From contig CM018038.1 in NCBI GenBank assembly GCA_008638375.1, positions 34,524,169-34,588,168 on the forward strand: a stretch of DNA of 64,000 bases, given 5' to 3'. The notes beneath the pieces are model-generated. The model was not told the origin of the DNA, searched no databases, and saw nothing but the letters and a program-made list of their open reading frames with translations. Position 1 is the stretch's first letter. Each line of letters starts with the position of its first letter. Both the position numbers and the translations under genes were made by a program. This DNA comes from Nyssa sinensis (lineage: Eukaryota; Streptophyta; Magnoliopsida; Cornales; Nyssaceae). Positions 37,330-50,058 of this stretch are shown piece by piece.

Positions 37330-37360
<31 letters not shown>

Positions 37361-38279
37361 TATTACATAACCACAAAGAGAAAGGGGAAACAAAACATAA
37401 ATTTTACTAATACAGCTGTTTATAGGCACCATACATGGGAATGGAATTGTTTCATGAATAAATTCATTGTTACATATATTTAGAGTTTGATTGTAAAAGA
37501 TAAAAATCGACTTAGTAGAGTACAAGTGAATCTTTTTTCTTTTTTGTTTAGATTTTTAATAGTTGATAAATGTTATTTTAGTAGTAAAGACTAAAGATAT
37601 CTGCATTTATTATTATATGGAAACTTTTTATTTATTGATTGATTTATTGGCTAAAGAGTAAGAAGATTTGAACCATTATATCTTAACACTAAGATTTTTG
37701 ATAAAAAATAATTTCATATCTATCCTTTATTTAATAAATATTTTTCATATATAATTACCATAATATTTAAGGAGTCATTTCTTTTTTAATATGCCAAAAA
37801 AGCACATGCACTAGAGTTGGCTCGCTTCAGACACTGAATTAAGCATCTTGTGTAGCAGGCCCAATTACATTTTTTTGTTTCACATACGTTTTGCTTCCAA
37901 AAACTCCTACGTGTTTTCAAAGGAACCGCACAACAGGTACCCCAGCCATGCCTTCAAAAGTTTCAAATCTCCATTAGGTAAAACATTATTAGGTTTCGTA
38001 TGGGCCATTCCAATTTGTAGAGATCTCTATAACTAAATACATCATCCATTTATGAAGCCTATTTTGCTAAAAACTGGCTTTGTTTGGATACATTTTCAAA
38101 AATTGTTTTTTGTTCTAGAAGATTACATTAGACCTGAGGTCAACATGTGACATGTCAAATTATAGTTGTTATGATGATAGTTAAGGTTTTTGTGGATCAC
38201 GAAGAGATGCCACTAAAATCATTATGACGACGCTTGAGTACCTGCTGTTTTGCTTCAATTAATCCAAGCATTTAATGAT
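37135..38279. other. Non-coding AT-rich spacer
   Basis: No gene recognised. It contains TA tracts at 37131-37155 and 37331-37356. The short ORFs have no domain. Confidence 0.5.
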
Positions 38280-38640
38280 CTCTACAACATAAGGTCCTTT
38301 TAGCAATGCACACATGGCTCACTAAAACTCTCAAAAGTGTTGTTAAAGACTTTTAGCAACACATAAATATGCATCACTAAAAGTGGTGACGCTACTATTA
38401 TTAGCGATGCTTTCTGTGCGTCTTTACAAAAATTGTGTGCCATTAAAAATGACTATTAGTGACGCTTTTTGTGCTTCTCTAAGAAGAAAATAAGTGTTGC
38501 TAAAGGTATGGGATGGAGGTGGTGTTTGTTGCTAATGCAATATTTTTAATGACACCCATTTGTGTGTTGCTAAAATTTATGCTTAGTGACACTCAGTTGT
38601 TCGTCCCGTCACTAAAAATGTTACTATCTTTATATGTAAC
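38280..38640. mobile_element. Degenerate CACTA-like subterminal repeat fragment
   Basis: Repeated TTTTAGCAATGCAC, TTAGCGATGC, TTAGTGACGC and GTTGCTAAA words in both orientations resemble the subterminal repeats of the CACTA element at 1767-12072, but most are mutated. No CACTA terminus or transposase gene was found nearby. It is probably an old end fragment or a small deletion derivative. Confidence 0.65.
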
Positions 38641-38716
38641 AAATAATATATTTTCATAATTGCATGAATCTCTAATTAGACATTTATTAGCTTAAAAAAT
38701 AACAACATGGCCTTTA

Positions 38717-40510
38717 TCACATAATGCTAATGCTGAGCAAGATATGTTTCAAGCCATCAACTAGGAGCATATTTTCAATAGATAAAGAAAATTTTTTACC
38801 TATGCTTCTGATGCTAATGATTTTACCATTTGAGTTGTTTACCAAACTCACATATCCACCATCCTTTGAAGTGAGAGATTTGAATTTGGTATTGTCTCTA
38901 GTCATATGCCTTGAGCATCCAGTATCAAGGAACCATTTTTCCATCCTTGAAGAAGACTTTAAACACACCTATAAAGACAACTCAAGTGACTTCTTTTGGC
39001 ACTCAAATTTTCTTGGGTGCATTTAGGTTAGTCTTTGGTAAAAATGCTCCTTTTGGAATTTAAATCATTTTTCTTTTATCTATCATGCCTTTTATAGTTC
39101 TATTTGAAGATTGAGCATGACTAATTACATTAGATATAGAGGCCTTAACAAAGAAATTTTGATAATATTTTTGTTTGGTGTGAGTATTATATCTCAAACC
39201 AGCTTTATAAAAAACACATCTTTATTATGAGATGATCTTATCTAGAACTTCACTACCTCTGGTAAATTTCTTTATAGTGAAATTTAGATCATTCACCTTT
39301 TATTTAAGACATGCATTTTTCTTTTCAAGATCCTTATTTTTCAAATACAATGAGTCTTTCTCTTTCTTTAAAATCTCATTTTGATTATTTGAAATTTGTA
39401 AGTGATTTGAAAGAGAAGAGATGTTCTTTTATTTTTTTTAGAAAGTTTTTTATTGAACTCATTATGCAATTCTTTAAAAATTTCTTGCAGTTCTTCATAG
39501 GAAAGAGAGGAGTCAAGATTAGAGTTTACCTCACCCTCTTATGTTATGTGGCAAAAGTTAGCCAATTTTTGGTCACTTGATTCTTCCTCTGAATCATTCC
39601 AAGTGAATTTCATTGCCTTCTTCTTAGTTTTCCTTCCTTATCTTTTTAGTTAAGGACACTTTGCCTTTATATGTCTTGACTTGTGGCATTCATAACAAGT
39701 TAGGGGTTCTTTTTTGCTTGATAACTCTTTTTGTTGCCTTTTGTTTTGTTGCTTAATTTCTTCTTAGATAACTTTTGAACTTTCTTGTGATGAAGGAAAC
39801 ATTTTCTTCATTTCCTTGATCTTCTTCTTATTCTTTTTCTTCTTCTTTTTCTTCGCTTTCATAAGAAGAAGATTTGACGGCATGGTTCTTCTTTGGTTTG
39901 TTCTCTTTTTCATGACTCCTTTCATGAGTCACGAGTGATCTAAAAAACTCATCTACGCTTAGCTTGTTAAGATCCTTTATTTCTTGGATGGTTGTCAATT
40001 TGGCTTCCCAATTTCTTGATAGAGACCTAAGAATCTTTCTTACCATCTCAGCATTAGTATAGCTCTTGCCAAGAGTTTTCAAAGAATTAATAATATTAGT
40101 AAAGTGAGTAAACATTTCTAGAATAGATTCACTAGCATCTACTTTAAATAGTTCATAACTATAAACTAACATGCTAATTTTAGATTCTTTGACTTGATTG
40201 GTACCTTTATAGGTTATCTCAAGTATGTCCTATATCTCATTTGGGGATTACAAGCGAAGATTCTATTAAACTCATTTGTGTCCAAGGCACAATATAAATT
40301 GCTCATAACATTAGCATTTATTTGAATTTGTTTGAGGTCATTTTCATCCCATTCACGTTCTTCCTTAACTACTTTGCTGGTGCGAGTGAAACTTTCGGCT
40401 TTCAAAGGGATTGTGGTTTATTTACAATGACCTTCCATTTTTTGTAATTTAAGGCTAAAAGATAGATTTTCATTCTATCCTTCCAATATGTATAGTTTTG
40501 GAAACTAAAT
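38717..40510 (-). pseudogene. Ty1/copia gag-protease remnant
   Basis: Reading leftwards on the minus strand from 40510, the gag start YWKDRMKIYLLALNYKKW is followed by a UBN2-type gag core (AEMVRKILRSLSRNWEAKLT, DLNKLSVDEFFRSL at 39828-40172). A zinc knuckle follows (CYECHKSRHIKAKC, C-X2-C-X4-H-X4-C, about 39650-39710). Then comes the protease/pre-integrase region WFLDTGCSRHMTRD ... GYVSLVNNSNGKI ... ENMLLVDGLKHILLSIS (38717-38968). Asp-Thr-Gly marks the protease. Similarity stops abruptly at LLSIS, so integrase, reverse transcriptase and the left LTR are absent; the break adjoins the CACTA-like fragment. Stops and frameshifts make it non-functional. In intact relatives gag packages the RNA and protease matures the polyprotein. 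Confidence 0.9.
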
Positions 40511-40606
40511 AATAGAGATCTGTTGGTCAATTGCCCTTTTGCAAAGACGGGTCCTACACTATTTGCCTTATTTTTACTCTTAGAATGTTAGCTTATTTAT
40601 CAAAAA

Positions 40607-40628
40607 ACGAGACTCTGATACAACTTGT
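40607..40628 (-). other. Primer binding site of the copia element
   Basis: On the minus strand TATCAGAGTCTCG lies just inside the LTR end, resembling the initiator-methionine tRNA complement TGGTATCAGAGC with some decay. Confidence 0.6.
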
Positions 40629-40933
40629 TACCTAGATACATACCCTAATGGGGGTGAATATGGTATTTTATAATTTTTTACAACTTTTACAAACATTAAA
40701 TATGAATGAATCTTAAGCATAAAGTATGTAAAAGAGTAAAAAGAGAAAAAGAATAAACACAATAGTTTTTAGGAGATTCAAAAACCTTTCTATGTCCTCG
40801 ATTTAAGCACTTTCGCTTGAGTTTTTTTCATTATCTTGATCTTTTTCGCAAGTGGAGGTCAAAATTTTACCACAAGAGCTCCTAATGGTTTTACACAACA
40901 AAATATCCTCTTTTTCCTCACAAGAGTAAAACT

Positions 40934-43900
40934 TATCATGCCCATGACCCGGCAAGGTTGGACTAAGGGGTCATTGGACCCTAATAAGGTGGGTAGTGGG
41001 ACTAACCATCCTAGTTAAGTACATATAATACAAGCCATTTTTTTGAATTAATTTCCTTTAATTGGTTTCGGTTTGGTTTCCTGATTAGACTTGTTCAAGT
41101 CCTGTAATGGGATTAAATGAAATTGATTGTATTCAAGGGCACTATACCAATCATCCAATCACAAAGTACAATGTGGTAACGTCCAGAGCTGATTCTACAG
41201 TCCAATATATATATATATATACACATATATATACACACACACACATACACACATATCCCATATACATGAATATCTGAGAAGGGTACAAGAACCCTTAATA
41301 AGTATAAATTAATAAGCACATCAATGTGACTAAGAAATACAATGACTTCAGTCCATCTCTCACTACTTCCCACCAATAATCTATCAAATCAATACTTGTC
41401 ATTCCCACGAACAATAGGGGTGAGCCATAACGCTCAATAGGGTTTCCCAAAACACACAAGTAAGCAGCAGGCAAAAACTAATGCAAGTCCGAAGATGACA
41501 CACCCTATAGTCTAGTATGCATCACAAGCACACCATATCATTATATCTTAAGTACAAGCATAAGTATAAAATCAAATGGTATAGCATCACTACATGTGGT
41601 TTCACTAAAATGGTTAAGTAGTCGATATATAGAAGTCGGACACATAACATAAGTAAAAACATACAATTTCATGAAGCATCTCCATTTCCTGTTTTAATGC
41701 CACAAAACAATATATACATTCACACATAAGAAACTATCCACAAGTGCCATAGTATCACAAATTGGCAGTATACAATCCATCAATAATCACAAGGAAATAT
41801 CACCCTGAGTGTCAAGGGAAATAATCTCAAATAATTTAATCCACAGTAAAAAGGGATAAAGCCTTATTCAACTCATTCCATTTTCTTAATAATCTCAATC
41901 CTATGAGCATTCACCTAATTTGGCTCCCAGTAAGCATGTGTACTTTACGGGCTACTAACCCGATAGAAACAAACGACCACCCGTGCAGGGTTTACGGCTC
42001 GCAAGCTGAAGGGAGACACCATCCCTATCATAAATGAAACCCCGAATAAAGAGAAATCTCATCACACTCAAGAGCACATAAAAGATGTGACTAATTATCA
42101 TCCCTAGTCCTTTTTCTCATAAGTGTTATTTTTCACAATCCCAATATCTCAATCCATACCATAAACGGTGCTCATCAATATCAATATCCTCTCAAATCTC
42201 ACACCGCTCAAGTGTAGTCAACAATACAATTAAGAAACATCATTAAGTCTACAATAATGACTATGAAAGAGGATATTAGATAAACAATTAGATACAGAAG
42301 CAACAACGGTCATATATATATATATATCCATGACATAAATAGAAATCATGATAAGCATCAACATGGCAATCACATATATAACCACCACACAAATATCCAA
42401 CGTCATAGCATTCAATGCAATAATCACACCATACTGATAATGTAATGGCAAGATGTCAAATGATACAGATAAACCTATTATGTGAATCACATAACAAGTA
42501 TACAAATCAATAACTTAGGACATTCCCTCGTTCCAATCATCTACCCACTACTAGGAGACACTACATGTGTCTTTCATAATGTGGTTAAATTCTCTACACA
42601 CTCATTGTTCAATTTTTGGGACCACCCCGACTCTTAACATTAGCTTATCTTATCAAGTCTTAAGGTTCTTGATGGCTAATTTCTCATTAGTTTACACCTC
42701 AAATACTTGTTTACCCAAACAGATATAAAAAACGTGGTCCGGGGCTTCAAAAATTCTAAGGAAGCCCTATCGTATAGTTTCTAAGTCATTTGACTGTCTT
42801 TTAAACCCATAAGGAAATTTTTGTAATTTATCGAACAAGTTATGCACCTACCAAGGTGGCGTCTCTCAAAATCGACCTTGGAATTAGATTCAAAAAGTCC
42901 AACAATCCTAAAGATGTCCTCTTTATATTTTATTAATGCTTCTAGGTATATGTTCCATGCCAAAGGGCATTTTATTAATTTCATGTATTCATGTGAGACT
43001 ACCCCAAGCTTCCTATTTCATTATTCTGATATCATATTTGGGTATCTGGCATCCAAAAATATTAGAAATGCCTCTTCTAGATCTTAATTTGACTTTTAAT
43101 TACTTAATATAAGTCCTAGGGGTATAATCGTCATTTTCTCACTCTACGTGGGTCCATCACCAGGATCCTACCGGGCATCCAACAACTTTAAGATAGCCCC
43201 TTCTGAATTTTAATTAGCCTTTAAGTTTCTTAAACTATCATTAGGGGCATTTTCATAATTTTTTGATATTCATGTGCGACCACCCTGGGTCCTAGAATGT
43301 CCAAATCTGACCCTGTCATTGAGTTCGGAATTCCTAAAAACCTTAAGAAGGCCTCTTCTTGCATGCATTTTAATTGACTTTATATTCAATTTTATAAACA
43401 AGTGAGTTTTTTTCTAATCTTTTTAAAATCAGTTTACTGATTTATAAATAACTCAAACAAGTCAACCCTCTTTTTAATTTCTTCTAAATCAATTTTCAAT
43501 TCTTGTTGCCAAACAAGCCTTAACCAATTTAATTTTAAATTTCTGGAATAGGGATAACCTTATTCTAGTTCAAATTGATTTTAGGGTTCCAATTCAACCA
43601 CAACCAAACAACCTCTCAAACCCAACTAACCATGGACCAAACCCGAACCCGAACTTGAGACCTAACCCGGTCCTATGACCCAAGAATTGACCCAGTTTGA
43701 CCGTTAACTAATCAACAGTCAATCGTTGATCGATCAATGCTGGAGTTGGCCGCCACCGGCAAAGCTCCGGTCACTGTCTCTAGCGAAGTCGCTAGAAAAT
43801 TGCAAAACCCTGAATTTTTTTCATGCATTTTTCGTTCACTGCTTCTTCTCTGTTTTTAATCTAAATTTTGTTTAATGTTGAATCTCATCCATTAAGACAA

Positions 43901-45168
43901 ATTTTATAAATTAAAAGAGTGAGAAACATGATCTCCAATCAAAACTAAAAAATCTAGCCACCATTGTTTTTCACAAGCTCCGACCATTGGATTTTGTTCC
44001 GTTTGTTTCCACTTCCTTCCTAGAAACTTAATTAATCATTCTTGAAACCTAAAATTGCCCCTTTCAAGTGGAAACCCAAATCAGGCGCTCCACTATAAAA
44101 CACATACTACCCATACTAGTTCATATATAGTTGCATATATACATATATATGCTTACACAGGATACTCATACAAGTACTGAATCAGTAAGTTCAACCTCTA
44201 AAACTAAATGAAAAGTTTCAAAGGTCCTTACCTCAAACTTGTTGCTTAGAGAGAGAAAATCCAAAGAAGAGACAGAAAACTTGAAGAGGCCATCAATGGC
44301 TTCCGAGTTCTTGTTCTAGGTCTAGGTCTGTCTTCCCTCTTTTCTTTATCTTTCTTCTTTCTTCCTCTAATCCTTCCCCTTCTTTGCGTTGGTCTCACAG
44401 TGTGTTCAACACACATACACAAACACACACAGTTTGACACATTGAAACACCTATACACACGCACATTCTGCCCCCTTTCAAACACACAGCACACAGCCCA
44501 TACAACACCCTCACTCATAGTGCACCTCATAGTTCTTCTTTTTCGCTTCCCTGAATACACATACACTGATATGAACATACACACACACACACACACACAC
44601 ACCCCCTTTCGGCTAGAGGGAGAGAAAGAAAGGGGAGAGAGAGAAGTTTTGTCCCCTCTAAGTCCTGTCTATCACTTTTGGTTTCCTTACTATGCACCCT
44701 CACACACACTACACACCCTTCCACCACCATGAGTTTGACATGTGTCATGTTCTAGAAGGCTTCACTTGGCGTCTTAGAGAAGTTTTGCATCTATTCCCAT
44801 ATGCTATGTGGCCAGTTTGCCCATTATACTCGCACACTAACCCGACTTGAAACTATCTCAGAATCGTATCAAACTTGGTACTAGCTAATTTCAACGTTCT
44901 GATTCCAAATATGCAGTATGTTTCCCAAAATTCTATCGTTTGAATTTTTATATTGATATGTGTCCTATAAATGACTAAGTAATCCTGTGACTCACACCAG
45001 TTCCAAATAAATTACCAAAATTTATTTTTGGCCTCATTATGTCATATTGATGGCTTATCGACTTATTTTACAATTTATCTTATTCATCTTTGATTTATCT
45101 CCAATCTGTCCTTAGTCTATGTTGACAATTTACCAAATTGCCCTTTGATGATTTTTCGGATCCTTACA
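40934..45168 (-). repeat. Solo LTR R4 (4235 bp)
   Basis: Flanked by an exact 5-bp duplication AAACT (40929-40933 and 45169-45173). On the minus strand it starts TGTAAGGATCC and ends GGGTCATGGGCATGATA, close to an LTR end. It has the same overall plan as R0-R3, with repeated 'first base of a gene-like' segments, a GA/CT-rich block (44240-44660) and a (CA)n tract, but its start differs, so it is a related family rather than another copy. No coding domain is visible. Confidence 0.85.
44579..44602. repeat. (AC)n microsatellite in R4
   Basis: Twelve AC dinucleotides inside a CA/CT-rich part of the LTR. It explains the overlapping low-complexity ORFs on both strands at 44246-44748. Confidence 0.95.
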
Positions 45169-45626
45169 AAACTGACTTACAAATTTCATTGCAATGAGAA
45201 GTTACAAAGTTGTTACTAATGAATACTCTCTTCAAGAGTTAGTTCGTGCAATGAATGATTATTCACTAATGATTGATCAAGTATAAGCTTCGAGTCTTTA
45301 AAATGAGTGGAACTTTCAGATCTAGGTTTTGTAATAAATAAGATATAAAGTCAAAATGAGAGATGTAAAAGTTAAACCATATAAGTTGATAACAATAAAT
45401 TTTTTGATGAACCTCTATTTATAGGATTTTGAAAGATATGTTCATTAGATTAAAAATATAGTTGTTCTATCTCTTTCTGATTTGTTCAAAATTAGAATTT
45501 TCAATTGTTAGATTGACAAAATCAATCAATAGGTTTCATAAATTAGTCGAATGGATGAAAATCCAATTGACTGATTAGCTCAATTGATTTGTTTAGAAGG
45601 TTAGGGTTCATTTGTTAAAAAATAAT

Positions 45627-45860
45627 CAGTCGACTGATCTTTGGAATTAGTCAACTGGTTTTTCAATACACTATTTTTCCCTTTGAGAATCAGTCGACTG
45701 GTTGTTCAAAGTGGTTGACTGGATTGGATAATCAGTTCAAACTGTGTACAAAAGTGTCAGCTAGTCAGTTGGTTTATGAAGACAGTTGACCAATTTTGAC
45801 TGTGTGAACTATAAGCATAAGCAGTCGACTCGTTCTTGAAATTGGTCGACTGATTTTGGC
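45627..45860. repeat. Cluster of CAGTCGACTG palindromes in the copia LTR
   Basis: The 10-bp perfect palindrome CAGTCGACTG occurs at 45627-45636 and 45691-45700. Near matches follow at about 45822 (CAGTCGACTC) and 45844 (GGTCGACTGA), with degenerate versions between 45540 and 45800. Confidence 0.85.
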
Positions 45861-46332
45861 AGTTTAAGTTTATTTGTCTATTTTCACCAATGTCTCCTTT
45901 TTAAAGCAACTTGATCTTTCAAGACTTAAAGTGTGTATCAATGTAGTGTTTTAAAAAATCATTTTATGATTGATTCTAGTTGATCATTTAAATAACCATA
46001 GCTTACACTTATGATCAATTTAAACTTAATTCACTCAAAAACTCAAAATAAAGAAAATTAAAGTCTTCTCTTGACTTGTCTTGATTCCTTGAAGTTGAGT
46101 GTGTCCATTTGCTTGGTTGATCATAAGTGAATTTCACTAGCTTAGATTTTGGCTTTGAGGATTGTACTTTGAGTGGATTCCTCAATTTGATAGACTTTGA
46201 CATTTCTTGGTCAAGTATTCACTTTGGCCTAGATGACCTATTTGTATTATCATTAGATATAACATTAGTCTACATAGGCAATACCTTTTTATCATCAAAA
46301 TTACTAAAATGCTCTTGGTTGAAAACATTTAG

Positions 46333-46600
46333 GGCTAATAGGTATGACCTTGAGTCCCTCGCTCATTGTCATCCTTAGACTGATGAGGATGAGGAGGAAT
46401 AGGAAGTTGTTAAGACTTCACAATGGTTGCCACTATTTGGGTCAAAGCTTGAACATGTCAAGTGAGGAGTTCAATTCTTTTATCCACTCGATCAACTATT
46501 GGCACCCCAGAATTAGAACGCCTGTTGGGAGTTTGGGACTATTGGGAAGGAAGGGTTTGGTTTCTTCTAAAGAGGCAACCTAGACGGAAGAGGTGAATAG
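46333..46600 (-). pseudogene. gag N-terminal remnant of a second gypsy-like element
   Basis: Minus-strand translation gives VDRVDKRIELLT, HVQALTQIVATIVKS and HPHQSKDDNERG, in the position of a gag start downstream of a leader and primer binding site. The rest of gag-pol is missing because the copia LTR begins at about 46332. Stops are present. The assignment rests mainly on position and on a general likeness to the gag start at 36593. Confidence 0.5.
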
Positions 46601-47960
46601 ATTTATGATGATTTTTGACATTTTCAACCCCTTTTATTTTTTAATGCTTGCAAACACCACAAAGAAAATTGTAGAAAATGAAAGCTAGTGCACACAAGAA
46701 ATTTATCTTTCAACCTCATTTATTTTTTAATGCTTGCAAACATCACAAAGAAGATTGTAGAAAATGAAAACTAGTGCACACAAGCAATTTATAGTAGGTC
46801 AACTAACCAATAGCCTCTGCCCACTCTCGGGGTGATGATCCCTTGATCCAAACACTTGAGAATACTTTATATCTATTGATACAGTGCTAGCTTCACCTTT
46901 TACAAAATTCTCCTTGACATTGCAAACTTCTTCTCAGTTGATACAAAGTCGATCTCTAACATAAATACAAATGATTACAATATCAAGAACACAAAGAACC
47001 TCTAGAGTAGGGATAAGATGTTACAATGAAAACACAAAGAAATAAAGAGAAAAAAGTTACAAAGATTATTACAATATCACACCTTCACTTTTTTATTAAG
47101 TGTTGAGATTTGAAAGCTGAATCTTGGCCTCTTCTTGGTAGATTCAAGGATTGAGGCTTTTGACAGAGTTTGAGAGCTTTGGATTTCATAAGGAAATCTC
47201 TTCAAAGCTTTCTAAATGAGTTGTACCACCCATTTTATAATCTTTCATGAAATAGGGAAAAAAAGTGCTCAATTATTGTCTCTAACGGATATAATTTATT
47301 TTGAAAATGGATAATTCTGACACAAATTTTAGTTAGCTGGTCGGGCTAGTTCAGTTAGTCAGTTAAGATTTATAATTGGAGATGAGCTAATTAGAACTTA
47401 AACTACTCCAATTAGTTAAATAACATCTTTCCGGTTAGCTAGTTACCTAGAGCTTGTAGTATTTCATCTTTAGCTTGTCGATAGGCACCAATACAGTTAA
47501 CCATTGTAGAGTTTGATCTTGGTTTGTCCATTTAGTCCTTATCTAGTTAGTTGGATGTACCTGTCCGATTAACCGTTGTAGAGAATGGTCTCGACTTCTT
47601 AGATTTCGTCATGTCCGGTCAACCGGTACTGGCTATCCAGTTAGCCGGACTGAGGCTTAAAAAGTTCTGCACTTTAACTTTGACAAGAGTTTTCCATCTA
47701 TATAATAACTAAGCACAAACTCATGGTAATAAATTAATAAGATCATTGAGCACAATTAAAGCACATCCATTTATCAATATTCCAATAACATCATTGAGTG
47801 CATTTCTCTTGTTATAGGAGAAGTTTATTCACATAAACTTGTCATCATTGATTTAAAGTTTCATCATCAAAATCATTACCTTAGCATCTTCTTAGGTGTA
47901 ATTGTGGAGCCATTTTGAGAAGTTAGACGTTTGAATGTTTAAGGAAATCAGTTGATGTCC
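46601..47960 (-). other. Untranslated leader of the second gypsy-like element
   Basis: Lies between the gag start and the primer binding site. No gene. It contains an 86-bp direct duplication (landmark TTAATGCTTGCAAACA at 46641 and 46727) and a cluster of CCGGTCAACCGG-like words near 47613-47646. Confidence 0.55.
46627..46795. repeat. 86-bp direct duplication
   Basis: Two copies in tandem sharing ATTTTTTAATGCTTGCAAAC, CACAAAGAA and AAACTAGTGCACACAAG-like words, with few differences. Confidence 0.92.
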
Positions 47961-47983
47961 GATTCCCACTGAAGGTGCCAAAC
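47961..47983 (-). other. Primer binding site of the second gypsy-like element
   Basis: The minus strand reads GTTTGGCACCTTCAGTGGG directly after the LTR end, the same type as the site at 36660-36676. Confidence 0.75.
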
Positions 47984-48497
47984 TATTGTGGTAAGAACTT
48001 TCTTTTGATTGAATCAATGACTAGGAGCCTACGAGGTTCCGACAAAATAATTAAAGGTAAAGATCACTAAAGGGTCTCTAGTGATGGCTGCTCCGACAAT
48101 CAAGTTAGAGAAGGAAGAGTAGGTTTTTTAGAGTGTAATCAAAGGTAAATCTTATGGTTCAAGCACACATCTTGCCCTTATTATATAGTAGAACAATTGT
48201 CATTTTTGATCAGATTCTTCGTGGAGTAAATCTCGGGATCTTGATATGAATCAGATAAGGACAAAAGTAATAGTTTCCTTTTTAGATTTTGAAAGATGTT
48301 CAAATCTATAGGATTTGTTCTGTCTATATTGAGCCCTTAGTATTTTTGAGTTCAGGCATTAGTATGGAGATGATTAGCTTCGGAAGGCAGAAGTGGTTGC
48401 CGAACTGGTCCAGGTCTTTAAGCTCATGAAGTTATCTTCTCTAGATTAGGTTGTATGCGATTTCAATATCCACGTGTTTGGGCATATCAGTAAACAC
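47984..48497 (-). repeat. 5' LTR of the second gypsy-like element (about 514 bp)
   Basis: On the minus strand it starts TGTTTACTGATATGCCC near 48497 and ends at the primer binding site. It resembles the 456-bp LTR only in general layout. No second copy is present, so the element is a one-ended remnant truncated by the copia insertion. Confidence 0.6.
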
Positions 48498-49499
48498 ATT
48501 TGACAAGACAATTAAAAAAATTCACAAAGTAATTCTAAAAATAGTAATTTATAAGAATCAAGTAAAGTATTTTTTTATGTTTTCAAAAATTTAAACTCAT
48601 TAAAAAACAAAAATGACCTGAAACACATGTATTTATATAATTTCCATTGTACAAAACACAACAAAAGATAACAGAAAAACAAAAACAATGAAAACGGAAG
48701 CTTAATCCAATGAGCACTAATATTATTGTCCAATAGGACACTTTTGCAATGCTCATGTATTCATGTGTCGTTATTTGAAAAAAGAAGAAGGAGCTCACTA
48801 ATAATACCGGAAGTAAATAATGATTCATAACAAAGATAAAATAATGAAAAAAGATGACTAAAATTACTAATTTTATCACTACTAATAAAAGAGATAACTA
48901 ACAAACATGCAAATTGAATATATTGGCTGCCTCCATAGAAAATCATTAATATGGTTTCCTAAAATGACTCATGCGATGACAACAAGGGACACAAACACCG
49001 TGGAATGGTTCCAATCCAATTAAAGGTGCAATTGAGCCAAATAAATTGTAAATTAAGTGTGAAAACTTGGAACAAAGAGTTTATAATGGCGAAGGGGCCA
49101 CTCCCTTTGGAAAGAAAAAGGGAATTATTTGTGAATAGATCATCCAATTAAAAGGAACCCACGCGTAGATCTTCTGCGGCCGTTAAAGCAGCTTAATGCT
49201 TTTATATTTAATTAAAGAACCATAATGCAAAAAGAATCATTGACAATGTTTGAACCAATCAATACGAATGCGCGGTTCGCGGGACGTCTCACTTTGCCAA
49301 CATTCTGTAGATATGATACCTAGTGTAAAGTAATCCAATTAGCCAATATTATTGATTTATTAATGCATTATATAATTTCATCATGCATGCATCCACTATA
49401 TAACATAATTATTCCATCAAGTTCAACCAATCCACTTATCATCTTAAACTCATCGTCCTAACTATATAATTAATATAGAACGGCATAGATAGTATTGCT

Positions 49500-49544
<45 letters not shown>

Positions 49545-50024
49545 ATAACTTAGATATTTTAAAATGCATATATATGGAGTATTTTAAGTAATTTTAAAAT
49601 GCATATGGATTAATTATTATTATTTTTTTAATAAAAAACATATCCCTAATTCATTTATAAATTTTTCAAATCTGTTTTATTAAGAGCGAGATGGATCAAA
49701 ATATCCGGAAAAAATTGCCTCATTGACTAACATCTATAGTAATCTTGTTTAATCTTGTCACTCCAAAAGCAGAGAGAAGAGGAAGAAGAAGGTGGTTTTT
49801 ATTTTCAAAAAAGATAGCAAATTACAATCTTGAGTTTCTTAAAAACAAGTATTTATAAGAAAATTGTAGAAAAATAATATTAAAAACTGCAAATTTAAAA
49901 TTAATAATTATTTGAGTCATTTTCATTTTTGAACTTTCCGTAATGAAGACTTAAGATCTGATTTTTAATGAGCTCTAAAATTTTATGGTGTGCCCTAGGC
50001 TTTTGGGTGCGCATGCATGTAGCA

Positions 50025-50058
<34 letters not shown>

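Larger units (their letters stand above)
40629..46332 (-). repeat. Copia LTR (about 1.46 kb net), split by solo LTR R4
   Basis: Starts on the plus strand with TGTTACCTAGATAC next to the primer binding site. Removing R4 joins 40933 to 45174. The outer end is inferred near 46332 (GGTTGAAAACA), beyond which the gag sequence of the next element begins; it could lie elsewhere between 45900 and 46340. The right part contains several copies of the palindrome CAGTCGACTG. The short minus-strand ORF at 46015-46203 has no recognised domain. Confidence 0.6.

Noticed and set aside
44246..44748. Overlapping ORFs on both strands of 73-118 residues
   Set aside because: They lie in a CA/CT-rich part of solo LTR R4, with low-complexity composition and no domain.
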